DNA of 64,000 bases from Smittium mucronatum (Eukaryota > Kickxellomycota > Harpellomycetes > Harpellales > Legeriomycetaceae). Position 1 is the stretch's first letter. Each line of letters begins with the position of its first letter. The notes beneath the pieces were generated by a model. The model was not told where the DNA came from. It ran no database searches and saw only the letters and a program-made list of their open reading frames with translations. The stretch spans positions 34,743-98,742 of the forward strand of contig LSSL01001969.1 of the NCBI GenBank assembly GCA_001953115.1, written 5' to 3'. Below, in pieces: positions 27,721-40,762 of the stretch. The translations under genes and the position numbers were made by a program.

Positions 27721-27782
27721 ATTTTAGTTAGCTGGATTCCATTTGAAATACAGTTACTAATATTTATTTTGAATTTTTGGTG

Positions 27783-28493
27783 TAAATAGATATTTTAATA
27801 AATAAATTTATACGTTTTTTGATTAAGCTTTGATTTAATTAAACTTAAATTTAAAGTATTAGTATTCATAATTTCTATATAGCAATGAAAATTTGCAATA
27901 TATCATAAATTCATATTGGGAAGTTATATATTGTAATTTTCTCTAAATAAAACATAAAATTTAAAAAAATCCCATTAAGAAACAATTGAATCTATATTAA
28001 ATTTTATTAATTACAAATAATTGATAAATTATATATATACATATATATTATTCTTTTTAGTCTGTGAATCATCAGAATTATTGGATTTCTATGGCTATTA
28101 TAAATTTCACTTGATATATTTATTAATAGTTATGACATCATTGTGGATTAAAATTCTCAGAGAGAAAAAGTTTAGAAAACTTGTTCACTTTTTAAAAAAC
28201 TATCTTTTATTGGCCAAAATTTTAAATTAAGTTTACATATTTTTAATTCAAATTTAAATTATTTTAAATTTTCCTGAATTTTTTTAATATCTATTGGGCA
28301 TTATTTTAAACCTTTTGTACATTTATTTAACTTGAGCGTGAAAAAGTGAATTAAGGGATATATAAAAACAGCAAATGAGTCACTTTTATTCTTTTCTAAG
28401 ATAATAAATTATGTTCTGTCCTAGCCAATTTTTAACATAATTTATAGAAATTTTGATATGGGTATTATTTTATTATCGAAAAATTTTTATTTC
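27783..28493. other. intergenic, nothing recognised
   Basis: AT-rich sequence. The 69-codon frame at 28,021-28,230 is hydrophobic and unrecognised; it has no supporting features and is taken as chance. Confidence 0.55.
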
Positions 28494-29057
28494 TTCACTT
28501 CGAAATGAAAAAGCTCAATAAAAAGACGATTATATCTTATTACTTATGAAAATAGAAAATTAGAGGTATAAGAGTCAAAATCCTTCAAAGCCGAGAAAAA
28601 AAATGAGTTTGCGAAAAACACACCTTTTAGTCTCAAATCCTCATCAAAAGCTAGTGATTTCCGAAATCACTCAATATTTTTCGATGGTGAAACCATTTTA
28701 CGAGGTTTATAGAGGTAAATAAAGGTTTATTTTTATTTTTTTAAACTGAAGTTTTTTATTATCTATAAAAATTTATTAAAAATGAACTAATAATTCAAAG
28801 TAAATAAGTTAGATAATCCTATTTTTTTAGGTATAGTGATTCTATTTTAAAAAAAGATATAAGATGATTGTACTTTAGATCAGTATTTCAAAATATATAT
28901 CCGGGTGTAAATATATATTAGCTTATGGTATATCCATCTAAACGTGTGTATCAGCTAAGAACAAAAAATTTTTCCCTAAATTATTTTTAAAAAAATTCAA
29001 ATCTTAAAATCTTTAATAAATAAAAAGCCATTTTACCTTGAAAATAATATGGATTTA
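28494..29057 (+). repeat. left inverted arm
   Basis: Starts TTCACTTCGAAATG and runs to GAAAATAATATGGATTTA; after that the similarity to the right arm drops sharply, though a faint match may continue for about 40 bp. It contains a 17 bp perfect-stem hairpin, GTGATTTCCGAAATCAC, at 28,654-28,670. Confidence 0.85.
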
Positions 29058-31109
29058 AAAATCCTCTTATAAGATGCATCAATATTGAGAAACTCAGGAT
29101 TCTGTGAGTTTTTAAGTGCTATATAAGTCAGTTTTTTTTATTTTAATTTTAGACTTAATTTTATTAGAATTTTATATGATCTTATCTCCATACTAAATTT
29201 TCATTGTTATAAATGTATAGCTTTTATTGTAACACCTTTAATACGAACATGTTATTTTTTAATTTATTGCGCCGTATATTTTATTTCACTCAAAAAAAAA
29301 TAGATCAAAAATGAGGTTACTTTAAACACACTGTAAGTTTTTTATATTTAGTAGTTAATATTAAAAATTTCCATAGCTAATGAGTTTAATAAGCAAAATT
29401 ATTATTACGCTACTTTTTAAATCTAGAAAGAGTTTATTTTTGAATGGAATATAATTTTTTAAGCCAATTAGGTATAAATTGATATTTTATGAACCTAATA
29501 TATTATATTTGCATGCTCTTCTGTCTTTTCTATAGTTTTCATGATTACATTATTTTATTAATATTTATTTCCATGTTTTCCAAAACTAATTTATCTTTTC
29601 TTTCTTTTTCTCCCCAGAATATTTTTAATAAATGATTCAAGTCGAAGTTATAATTTAAACACGAATTATAGACTATCGCGATAAAATTTGTCCATTATTC
29701 TAATAAAAGCTTATCCTTTTGATATGAAACATCTGATTAATAGTCACTATTTAGTTTTAATAATTTGTTTATCTTACAAAATTTAAAAAAGGATTTATAT
29801 TTTCCTGAATATAATTACAGCTGTTTTTTTTTTCGAAAAATCCACTAAACGATCGCCGAATTTGGAACTTTCTAAATTAAATAAAAAAATTCAGAATTTT
29901 CTTAATATCCTATTAGAACCAAATATAATATTTCTTTGAAAATTTTAATGCTACTGATAATTTTCATGCGTTTTCGGAATATTTTTTAACAAATATTTTT
30001 TATCAGATTCGCGATAAAATCAAATTATGATAACTTCCTTTTATATATGATCCAACTATTGATATCTTAAGATTAACTAAATGATTTTATACTGTATATA
30101 TATACTGGAAAATTATATGAGGCAAATTTCTCAAATTCTATACCTCTGATAATAACATATAATTTCATTTTTAATTTTTAAATACTAAATGTTTTCAATA
30201 AGAGAAAAATTTTCTAGATCTCTGTTAGCAGACCAAATTTCCCTATTATATTACAACAATTTTTTACAGGATATCTTGAATTATTTCCGAATGCAAGTTA
30301 ATTGGATAATTCTGACTATAACCAATTTATTATTTTTTGATATAAAAATTTTCAATATAGATTGTGCATGACTATGTATCTTTAGATCTGTTTTACAAAT
30401 CCCAATGAAACATAATTCTATATCTTAAAATTGGATAAGTTATAACAATTACGCTAGGATACTTAGAGTCTTATATGGAAAGCATCTAAAGACACCACTG
30501 TTATCGATTTTTTTGCGTTTATGGTGCGTGTGTATGGGAATATGCAGAATATTAAAAACATATGTTTCTCAGTACTGAAATTAATTTCATTCCCCGTTGA
30601 ATTCTGTTATTTTATCTATAATTCATTTGACTTTCCCTTTTTTTTTCTTTTTCATTTATTAATTTTTTACACACCACGATAAGCCATTGAATGAATAATT
30701 TTAGGTTTATTATTTTTTAATTAGAAATTTTTTGCGTAGGCAGGTACATATTTTGGGAATTATTCGGATAATTATTCTGCAATTTTTTAACTTTTTTTAT
30801 TGTTTATCTCGGTTCAATTAGACAGTAGGATTGATTTTGGTTTTTTTAAGCATTAATTAATCCATTAAATAGAAATTGAAAGAATACTCAAAATCGAAAA
30901 TATTAAATTGAGGAAAGAATTTATAGAAGCGCAAAAGATCTTATATTGGCTATGTATTTCAATATCTTGTTTAATAAGACTATCTTCGGCTTCAGTTTAA
31001 TTTTTTTTTAAAAAAATTCTAAAATATTTAGTTAAAAGACTTATTCAAATAAAAATTCTGAACCAGAGGTTTCTATATCTTGATGTATCTCAATCGAAGA
31101 CCTTCCTAA

Positions 31110-31670
31110 ATCCATATTATTTTCAAGGTAAAATGGCTTTTTATTTATTAAAGATTTTAAGATTTGAATTTTTTTAAAAATAATTTAGGGAAAAATTTTT
31201 TGTTCTTAGCTGATACACACGTTTAGATGGATATACCATAAGCTAATATATATTTACACCCGGATATATATTTTGAAATACTGATCTAAAGTACAATCAT
31301 CTTATATCTTTTTTTAAAATAGAATCACTATACCTAAAAAAATAGGATTATCTAACTTATTTACTTTGAATTATTAGTTCATTTTTAATAAATTTTTATA
31401 GATAATAAAAAACTTCAGTTTAAAAAAATAAAAATAAACCTTTATTTACCTCTATAAACCTCGTAAAATGGTTTCACCATCGAAAAATATTGAGTGATTT
31501 CGGAAATCACTAGCTTTTGATGAGGATTTGAGACTAAAAGGTGTGTTTTTCGCAAACTCATTTTTTTTCTCGGCTTTGAAGGATTTTGACTCTTATACCT
31601 CTAATTTACTATTTTCATAAGTAATAAAATATAAGCGTCTTTTTATTGAGCTTTTTCATTTTGAAGTGAA
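31110..31670 (-). repeat. right inverted arm
   Basis: Reverse complement of the left arm, beginning TTCACTTCAAAATG when read inward from 31,670. The internal portion shows no difference from the left arm that I could find by reading. Confidence 0.85.
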
Positions 31671-34439
31671 AAAAATAAAAAATGACAGGAGTATGTATAG
31701 TTTCCCACCCTAGATATATATATTTTAGGAACTAAGTAATAGCTAAAAACTTATTTTTCATCCGCAATATCCATATAATTCCTTTTTTTTTGCTCTTCAG
31801 ACATTTTGGGTTTTATATTTATTGTAATTTTATCTTTTTTATTATGATTTGATCTATGGTTTTTTTTTTTCATCTTTGCAAATGATAATATTTAAACTTA
31901 TATTCTGTTTAACAGATTATCATATCTACAAAAAAAAATTATTTCGACTCAATATGTGTTTTATAGAGAGTTATTTGAAATATATACATCTTTTTTTTCA
32001 CATATGTCATTTACTGCTTCTAAGAATTCCAGTATAATCATTGATATCATTGTTTGAAAAATGGTGTATTGAATTTTATATTTTTTAAAGGGTTTATAAC
32101 AAAATTTACTATTTTTTTAAAAAAATTCTATACTTCAGTACAGCCGATCTCGACCTAATTTATCGCTTTTTTTTGTAGATTTAATCTTGGCGAAAAATTC
32201 TGTTAAAAAATTCAAAATAATAATTATTTATGTTTATAATTCGAATTTCCAGTAGTATAAATAAAAATTTAAGCTTATTTAAGCATGGAATTTCTTTTTA
32301 TAAAAAATTTTATTGAAATTTTTTTATAAATCGGTTAATTTTTGTCGTTTGGATTTATTAAAAATTGTAGAGCAATAGTGTAGTGAACCCCCCCCCCCCC
32401 AGTTCTATTTGAATTACCATCATAATTTTTTAATATAAAATCTTAAAATAAAAATATATATAGAAATTAAATAGAATTTTTAGATTAATTTATTGGTAAA
32501 AAACAGAATTGGTATATTTTGGATATTTTTTTTAGATTTTTAATTCTAATAAAAGGATTATATCCATTCAACATATAGAACTAAAGAAATTCAACATTCA
32601 AAGAAAACAGCGGTTATTTTTTTTATTGATTTTCAAACTTCAAAGATAACTTCAAAACTATATTCTATTATAACTATAAAAAAAAAAATTCTGTAAAATC
32701 TGACATATTTTTTGCGTAAATATTACAATTTGATGACCAAAAAGGTTTATATATCATTATAATCACTTTTATTTTTTTAATACTCTTTTTATTTGTTACG
32801 TCAGTATTAATTTAAATTATGATTAAATCTATTATAAAAAGGAAATCACAAAAAAAAGGGATGGGGTACAGTTAAATTTTATTATAGAAAAAAAAATTCG
32901 CCTATATCTTTCTAGGACTATAGTTTCTTGATACTATTCGCCAAAAATCTTTTCAATGTTTTTGTACAGTTTACTCTCTTTTTTTTTGTAGTCCTGACTT
33001 CCATTTGGCAAATATTCTTTTGATTTGAATTTTTTTTTTTGGTAAATAATTAATAAAAGAACTTATTCAAAAAAAAAATGGAATTAAAATCTTTGCATAT
33101 ATGTAAACTGATACTGAATTATGAAAATGCATATAAAATCAAGCAATCAGAGAAATTTTACCCAAATAAAATTATGAAAAATAATAAATTAAGTTTTTTT
33201 TAATGGTCTTAATTTATCAATTTTTATGCTAATGAAAACTCATCTAAAAAATAACTATAAATTAAAAAAAAAAATCATTAAAATTAAATATTATTAATAT
33301 TATTTTTTGATCTATCTGATGAGAAAAAATGTAAAATAAATATAAATAACATCTCCTGCGTTGATATCTTTTTATTAGAACTATCTCAATCACTTTCATT
33401 TTCCATTTTCCATCTTCCTGTCAGCATCTTATTACACTCAAAATAGATAGTAGATACGAAGTTAATAAGGCAAATATAAATATAAATATATATATAATTT
33501 TTTTTCATATAAAATAAACGTATCGATTTCAATTTATTTAACTAAACTTATTTTATTATAATTAGGGTCAAGTATTAGATAATGATATATCCCAAGTTAA
33601 AAATATCTAATCCGTAGTACAATGAAATAAAACTTGGAGAATAAGAAATATTATTCTAGCCAATTCCTCGATAAATCATTAAATTATATGAATTAAAAAT
33701 TAATTAAATTTTATCCGAATTTTTTATATTATATAAATCTAATTTTTCCCTGAGCTGGACTCAAATCAAATCAATTATTATTCATTAGGATTTTAGGCAG
33801 TTGGAACTTAAAATTTAGACGCAGTGAAAGAGTTATTCATAAAAGCGCAAAAAAATATTAATTATGAGTTTTTATCTGCTTTATATATTAAATAGGCTAA
33901 CAGGTTTATTGAAGGTCTGGTGTTTAGGTAATATGAATCTTTAGTTCAGATACTATTACAAAATAATTTTTGCTATAATAGCTTTTAAAATGCAAATTTA
34001 TTTTTAAATAAATTATGAAAAATGTTTCTAAAGAATGAAACATTGTTTTTGTATATTATCAGCTTTGTGAAGCGTTTTTTCAATTTTTATGAGTCTCCAT
34101 CTTGCTCTCTTTTTCGATAAAAAAAGTTGAAATTATATCTACAGAGCATCATTTCTTTTCGAAAAATGGTATAAATTCCATAATTTTTTATGTTTTATAA
34201 ATCCATAAAAACCAAAGAAAACGCCCTTTCATTACACTCGATTTATTGTAATATTTAGCAAAAAAAACCCCCTGTGAATTTCTTGGTAATCCAGAAAGCT
34301 GAGATACTCTCCTTTAAAACGTTTGTTTTTATTAATTTAATCCACGTATTCATTAAAGACAGATTTGTGTCCATAAATTCTGACTTAGCTTCATCAGTTC
34401 AAATATTATAAAAACAATAAATTGCTTCAAAATTTATAA
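31671..34439. other. intergenic with a C13 tract
   Basis: No gene is recognised. A run of 13 C at 32,388-32,400 is striking in this AT-rich context. Short frames here (for example 31,849-32,037) look like chance. Confidence 0.6.
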
Positions 34440-35700
34440 AATTTATTTTATCAAAATTGAGCATATTTAATTCTGGGGTTTTTTTCTAGGTTTAAATTGT
34501 ATATTATAAAATTGATCAAGTCTAAAAATTCAGTAATACTTGTACTTTTTCTGTTCAAATATCACCTTTTTTATAGTTAGATAGTATCGCTCGACACGAT
34601 TATTGGTGTTTGGATTGAATAAACTACACCCTCCAAACCAAGTATCATTAATTTGTCGCATGACTTTTATCAAATTAATCATAAAACTGATCAGTGAGGC
34701 TGATTTTTGAAATTTTAGATAATTTTTAGATAATTTTTTTTTAAAAATTACTTGAAATCTGTTCTGTTAGATAGCTGCAAAGTTTTTATGCTAGATAAAA
34801 TTTAGCTTTCATTTCAGAATTAAAAAATTTAAGTTTCTTCTCTGTGTTTTTACAAAAATTAGCCCAACAATGATCTCTAGCGCAAAAAGTGTACCTTTTT
34901 TTATCGCATCTTGTTGTTGATGAGGATGAATCTGCATTAAATGAAATAAATTGAATAAAAATACTTCGGATTATATATATTTATTGAAACCATCAAATAC
35001 CCAAAATTATGTTTGATATGAAGCGTTTGATACAATAAAGATCTCTTTCAGTATGAAAATTTCGTTTTATCACTCACACAAAAAACTATTAAGGATGACA
35101 GAAGTCAATATGCTGATATTTTGAATTTGAATAATTATTCTTCAAAAAAAGTTGCCAAACTTAAAAGGCACTTTGAAGTAGTAAAGATCTTTATATCAAC
35201 TAAAAAATTTAATGGAAAAGATGGAAAAAAAACACAAAAAATATATTTTATAGCTTACCTGAGTCAAGCATATAATTAAAAACGTGTACTCTCCTTAAAT
35301 CTCAGCTTTTTATTATCTGGATCTGTATCTCTATTGAGATAGTCATTTTTGAGTTTTTTATTCGGCATTCCTAAAGTTAACATGGGCTATATATGTTTTT
35401 TATTTTGGAAGTATGATATTTTTTAATTTCAAATTCCATTTGATTTACCACTATCTATTTACTTCTTCACTGTTTAATTTGATTATCAAACTCTTATAAT
35501 TTGTCTCTATTGGTAATAGAATAAAGTTTCTGTTTGATTAAAAGCGGTGTATACATTATTTATTCCTATATCACATTAATCAACCCTTTTAATAGCAGTG
35601 CATTACAGATATTTTTTATTTTTGAAGCAGAAAATCGTTTGAAGATAGTATTTTAGTTTTATCCTAGTTAAAATTATTCATTTCAAGGAAAATTCTTCAT
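34440..35700 (-). pseudogene. MULE-type transposase relic (copy 2)
   Basis: Minus-strand fragments include CARDHCWANFCKNTEKKLKFF (near 34,880), which fits the conserved CWAHxxRxxxKKL segment of Mutator-like transposases, and WFGGCSLFNPNTNNRVERYY (near 34,620), which fits the downstream TNNxxExxNxxIK motif. Further upstream the frame is broken repeatedly and the first catalytic segment is not clear. Stops occur throughout. It is not obviously a copy of the same MULE as the relic at 22.4-23.7 kb. Confidence 0.6.
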
Positions 35701-37660
35701 TTTCGCTATCTAGGGTGTTACTGGTGATATTCCAATGAATTTTCATCTTTATACAAAAATAAAACCCTTGGCACTAAATCTTTAGAAAAATCTTGATTAA
35801 AGGAAAAGTTTATAATAAATTATCAAACCAAAAAGGAAACAAATTTCTTTTGCTGTGTTGAAACTAGTCGGATGTATTAAATTATGAAAGCGAAGAATAA
35901 AATATTGACTTTATGATTTTTTATACAATATTATCAAATTTGATAAATTATGCACAATAGAAAAAAAAATAGAATCTTTTTTAATTGTTATACATATTTT
36001 TGTCTAGTTAATAATGGTCTACTAACTTTACTTTTTATCTAATGATGTATTTTGTATAATTTTACGCAATTTTGTATCGGTTTTCACATTTTTGTATCCG
36101 CTTATTTACTAACCTTAAAGTACACACCTATTTTTATTTAAGAATTATTATTTATCCTTTTGCAAATTGATTGCGTTATTTTTTAAATATCTTATTATTT
36201 AGACCATTTTTCATTGTTTTTGGATATGAATTAACTACATCGAATAATATTTTACAGGTTTTGAGCCAAGTTTGATATTAGAATTTGTATATATTATATC
36301 CTATTAGAATTAGAATTTAATATTTCTTGTTAGAATTATAATTTGTATATATTATATCTTATTAGACTTTTTTAATTTTGTAATAGATTACACTTTTTTA
36401 AAAATTGATGGTGAGAAAGCGTATTATCACTAGAAAAAGAAATTCAAATTGGGGGTTCGGAGCGGTGTGATGATGCTAAATGCAGTGCAAATAAATTATT
36501 GTAGAGACTAAGGTGGCTTCATACCCACAAATTCTCGCAAAAATGTCAACTTCATATTTCAAATAGAATTAAATTTCATTATTTTAGCACATTGTTCACT
36601 TGATAAAAATATTATGAATATTAAGGTGTAATATTTTGTAAAAAGTAACATTTTGGCTAAATAGGCGAAGGGGGGGGTATGGGGGGGGGTTATCGCAAAG
36701 TTTTTTTCAGCAAATAAAAACTTTATAGACGCTGGTGTATAATATAGGAAGATAAAATAATATTTCAAAGAATAAGAAATAATGAATATCCCGGTGCTAT
36801 TAACCCCTCCCCCACATCGCCCCCATAGCATGAGCGGAAATCAAAAAGAGACTTTGAGCATATTTCTATGTTGAACATCACATATAGCCTAGGTTCCATT
36901 GCTTCAAATATTTTGGATCGGCGAGGTTATACGTTAGCCCCCATGGATCTATGAAGCTAAAATGATCCCAAGCCTTAGTCTATGCTAATATTAGATTGTA
37001 TACAAAACTTTCGCATTGGTAAAAAAGGCCTCAATATCAAATGGATGTCAAAGAATCTCAAAAATAAAAACTTACTTAAACTTTTGATTAAGAAAACTTG
37101 TAGTGTATATTAAAGTCTTTTTAAAAACTCGAGAGCCTGTTGGCAGTAAAAATCAGTAAAGACTGTGTGAAATAAATGCAGTTAAAAATGTGTTAGAAAT
37201 AGAAAACTTATATATTCTAAGTGCTAATAATTCCTCTTTCGGTCCAGCAGATGTATGTTTATGGGAAATTAAAGTTTGTTTTTTTTTTCAAAAAATCGAT
37301 ATGTTACACTTGAAATCTCTTTGACAACCGATAAAAAATGCAGGCATACGCTATTCTTGTCAACAACGAACTTCCGTTCGTTGAGCTCCACTTTAGAGCC
37401 TATTTTTATTATTATTAATAATACGTGATATCTTTATCTCAACTTAACTAAAAGAAAAAGCCGCTAAGAGATTGAGCTTCTTCTCTCTGGCAGATTATTG
37501 ACTGTGTACATTTAGCCATTTCAGGTAATGTTTTATAGGGATAATTTTTAATAAGAATAATTGCGCCAGTAAATTTCGAGAATATCGTTTTAATGTTGTA
37601 TATTTGGGACTAGTATTGAACGTATATTTTTAAAGCGTAAATAAAAAACGTATTTTCTTT
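35701..37660. other. intergenic with G-runs and an imperfect 50-60 bp duplication
   Basis: An imperfect direct duplication lies at about 36,280-36,365: TTTGTATATATTATATC occurs twice about 55 bp apart. G8-TAT-G9 lies at 36,670-36,689, with a C-rich stretch at 36,805-36,825. At 37,355-37,410 a less AT-rich block containing AACGAACTTCCGTTCGTT resembles the block at the end of the window (63,930-64,000). The minus-strand 90-codon frame at 36.56-36.83 kb crosses the G and C runs and is not credible as a gene. Confidence 0.5.
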
Positions 37661-37699
37661 TTGCTCTCAGCTTAACTTTGTCCTATTGCTAATTTTATA

Positions 37700-38300
37700 T
37701 TCCCACTAGATTTTTACCAGATGGTTTCTTCTATTCGAAATAATAGAAGAAATAACCAAAATCAGCATATAATTGGTTGTAATGCTCATAGGTCCCTAAT
37801 AAACTCTAACTGTAGTTCATTTTGGATCACTCGACCCAAAATTAATTATAGGGCTTTTCGGATCACAATTTATGACTCAGTTTAGCTTCTTTAGGAGAAG
37901 AGGATATTCAGAGATCCTATTTGTGCGTTCCCTCTATTTCTATTTGGCAGTAATATTGATGGAACAAATTAATAATGAGCACTTGGAAAAAAGCACTTTA
38001 TTGGAAGAGGACTGAGCTCTTATTTTTTTGCATCCAGTTGAAAAAGAATTGGGCCAATTCTGAATTTAGACACCTACCAAAAATAAGGGTACTTTTTATC
38101 GAATGGAATAAATGGTCATTCCATCCATTGGCGTATTGATTCCGATATTTTTGACTATCATCCTGAAGCAAATATTATTGGGTATTATCCAGTGTTTAAA
38201 CGGGCAAACATAAACATTATCCACTAATATAAGAATAAATACTAAGAGATTCAGAAATTTTACAGATTATTGGAGGATGAAGTTATCTAGGCATTTTTGG
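37700..38300 (+). pseudogene. coding-like fragments, unidentified
   Basis: Composition here is closer to that of real exons than to the flanks. One frame starts at an ATG near 37,721 and runs 57 codons (MVSSIRNNRRNNQNQ...) to a stop; another near 38,095-38,227 reads NGHSIHWRIDSDIFDYHP and continues to a stop after about 45 codons. Between them at least two frame changes and stops would be needed. This could be a broken gene or relic of a mobile element; I cannot match it to a family. It ends about 250 bp before the LETM1 start. Confidence 0.3.
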
Positions 38301-38552
38301 CCAATAGTATATCTTCTTCAAGAGGTATTTCAGAATATTGAAAGATAACATTTATTGATTTCGAAGGAAGAGAGGATTTTTTAATTTTAGATAAATTATA
38401 GGTCTGAATACTATTTCTCTTTAAGTTTCACGTTTTTGCCCTTTTTCATAATATTTCTTACCTATTCCTGCTGCTTTAAAGAAGGTTTTTTTGGCTCTTG
38501 CCCTTTTTTTGGGAAATTATAAATCCTTTTGGGATAGAAATTTATTCGATCG

Positions 38553-40418
38553 ATGTTTAGAACAGCCATCCCAGTCAGACGAGCTTTAACTAGAAATGGT
38601 ATTGGACTTAATTTTGAAGAATCCTCTATGCTCCAACCTTCTATCTAACATAGTTCTTACGTATTATGCTCCATGCTTTAAACTTCAGTTTTTATTTGCT
38701 ACTCTTGTGCCCTAAACTCGATTTTCTACAAAACTTTTTAGGTGGTGTATGCTTTTCGGGTGTTCGAGTGAATTTAAACTCGCAGTTCCGTGTATTCTCA
38801 TTACTATCTACCAAAGGATCCTCTTTTCCTCTCGTCTCGATACATTTGAATGATCGTAGTGTTTCAAATTTTCAGTTGAATCGGTTTTCGACTAAGACTA
38901 CTGAGACTGAAGCCAAAAAAGCAGGAAGTTCAAGTGAACAACAATCCAATCCTAATGTTGAGGTTTCTATACCCAAAGAAAAGAAACCCCCTCTTTGGGA
39001 TAGAATAAAAAACGAAGCCCACCATTACTGGAATGGAACCAAGCTTTTTGGCCAAGAGATTAAAATATCCACCATATTATTTGCCAAAATGTTGTCTGGT
39101 GCTGATTTAAGTCGAAGAGAGAATCGTCAGGTACGTTATTTTTTACTCTAAAATCCTCTTAACCCTCCTCCTCATTCCTTGTACATTTCAAAATCGAATC
39201 AAATAGTATTTCTAATAAGGAATCAATTTAATTTGTAGTTAAAAAGGACTCTTATCGATTTGGCCCGTTTATTACCATTTTCTATGTTTGTTATAATTCC
39301 CTTTGCCGAACTTCTCTTGCCCTTTGCTCTTAAAATATTCCCAAACCTGCTCCCTAGCACTTACGAAGACAAAGCGAATGTCGTAAGAACAAAAAATCTC
39401 GAAATTTTTTAGCTTTTTGTGATTTTCAGTTAATACTTTCTCGTGTTTATTAGGAAAAAAAACGACTTTCAGTTCAAAAAACTAGAGCAGAAGTTTCCAG
39501 ATATTTGCGTGACACTATCAAGGAAGGAATGGAGCAAAAGAAAATGGTGCTTTTAGAAAGCGGTGATGTTGTCGATAACGCAAAGATTGATAAAGTCGAA
39601 GATTTATTAGCCTCAATTAGATCTTCTGGTGAAAAAGTCAGCACTGAGGAGGTTTTGCAGTTGGTTAGTATTTTCGGTGACGAAATGACACTTGACAACT
39701 TGACTCGTCCTCAGCTAGTTTCAATTTGCCGTTACTTGGATATTCAGTCCTTTGGTACTGACAACTACTTGAAATATCAAATCAGGAAGAGAATGAAGTA
39801 TATTCGTGCTGACGATAAGGTTAGTTTTTATTCGTTTTGATAATGCTGTTACTCTTAAGTGTATTATTTTTCCAATTTATAATTTTTTTATGGGGGTTTT
39901 TTCTATTAAAGGTCATTGATTCCGAGGGTATTGATACCTTAACCGTTACTGAACTCCAGGCTGCTTGTATGGCTCGTGGAATCAAATCTATTGGTTCATC
40001 TCCAGCTAAAATGCGGAGCGACCTTGAATTATGGATCGAGCTACATTTAAAACAGAATACTCCATCTGTTATCTTGATCCTCTCTAGAATCTTATCAGCA
40101 ACTGATTCTACTGCTAAACCTGCTTCTGAGGTCCTACAAGCAACTCTTTCATCCTTGCCTGACACATTAGTTAACGAAGCCACCCTTGCTGCCGCCGAAG
40201 GCGCTGGACTTGCCACTAACAAGCAACGTCTGGAGGTACTCAAGGAACAGATTGATCTTATAAAAGACGAATCCGAACAGGAACAAGAAAGTCAAGAGGT
40301 TTTGGGCAAGTTGCAGCAGAAAGATGGTGAGGGTTTAACCTCATCTACTCCTGAGACAGAAACCACCAAAGCTAGCAGCGATTCAGAACCCCCTAAGTCG
40401 ACCGAAAAGTCGGCCTAA
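38553..40418 (+). CDS. LETM1: mitochondrial LETM1/Mdm38 family protein
   Basis: Five exons: 38,553-38,598, 38,742-39,130, 39,239-39,382, 39,454-39,819 and 39,912-40,418; all introns are GT-AG and the frame holds through each, giving 483 residues. LETM1/Mdm38 proteins sit in the mitochondrial inner membrane and serve K+/H+ (or Ca2+/H+) exchange and ribosome contact. The N-terminus [15 protein letters not shown] is basic and lacks acids, as in a mitochondrial transit peptide. Residues about 126-186 hold [12 protein letters not shown], the SRRENRQLKRT segment and the single membrane helix with conserved prolines ([20 protein letters not shown]). [10 protein letters not shown] at 272-281 opens the ribosome-binding-like domain. 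The tail is predicted coiled coil ([17 protein letters not shown]), then low-complexity Ser/Thr/Glu. There is no EF-hand pair, as in fungal Mdm38. Confidence 0.95.
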
Positions 40419-40762
40419 ATTAGAATTCATCTAGCTATTTTCAACTTTTCTAGTTTATTTTATTCAATAGGTCTTGATTTCCCATAAATATACTTTGTAA
40501 AATACCTATAGCTTTTCTATATTGAGGTTTGAAATTGGAACATTAATACATTTATGACCTATAATTTAATTATATTTTATTTAATCTTTTTTTACTGGCC
40601 AACTGTGTTTATATTAGTGATTATGAAACAATTTTAAGATCCAAAAATCAAACAATTTTGTAGTTGCATATTTAAAGAAGCAAAAATTTCAGAGACTTTC
40701 TAGTAAATTTTTTGAAAAAAAACATTTTTTAATATAATACTATTCAGCAATAAGTAAACATA

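Larger units (their letters stand above)
26430..27782 (-). mobile_element. second, older Tc1/IS630-like element
   Basis: The left end reads TA then CATCTTTTCACG, close to the TA-CACCTTTTCAGG end of the element at 18,932, and is followed by a short tandem array (26,459-26,540). A decayed transposase related to the first copy lies inside on the minus strand. The right end is uncertain: the best candidate is a TTGGTG followed by TA at 27,777-27,784, which is a weak match. The two elements appear to be members of one family of different age. Confidence 0.55.
28494..31670. mobile_element. 3.2 kb element with long, nearly identical inverted arms
   Basis: Two inverted arms of about 565 bp (28,494-29,057 and 31,110-31,670) enclose about 2.05 kb of AT-rich sequence with no convincing coding frame. 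By eye the arms are almost base-for-base identical, differing mainly at four positions within the outermost 70 bp. Long inverted arms with a non-coding centre fit a non-autonomous Mutator-like or foldback transposon; two MULE relics in the same window make the first attractive. I see no convincing target duplication: the immediate flanks are A/T runs, and the outer limit could lie up to 12 bp further out on each side. A segmental inverted duplication or an assembly hairpin are alternatives. Confidence 0.75.

Noticed and set aside
36559..36831. 90-codon minus-strand frame
   Set aside because: It runs through G and C homopolymers and reads as Pro/His and Gly runs; nothing supports it as coding.
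38666..38741. Start of LETM1 at the in-frame ATG at 38,666
   Set aside because: The first codons there lie in an intron. Splicing 38,598 to 38,742 gives an N-terminus with a proper transit peptide and exact phase.
39821..40243. 140-codon minus-strand frame
   Set aside because: Antisense shadow of LETM1 exon 5.
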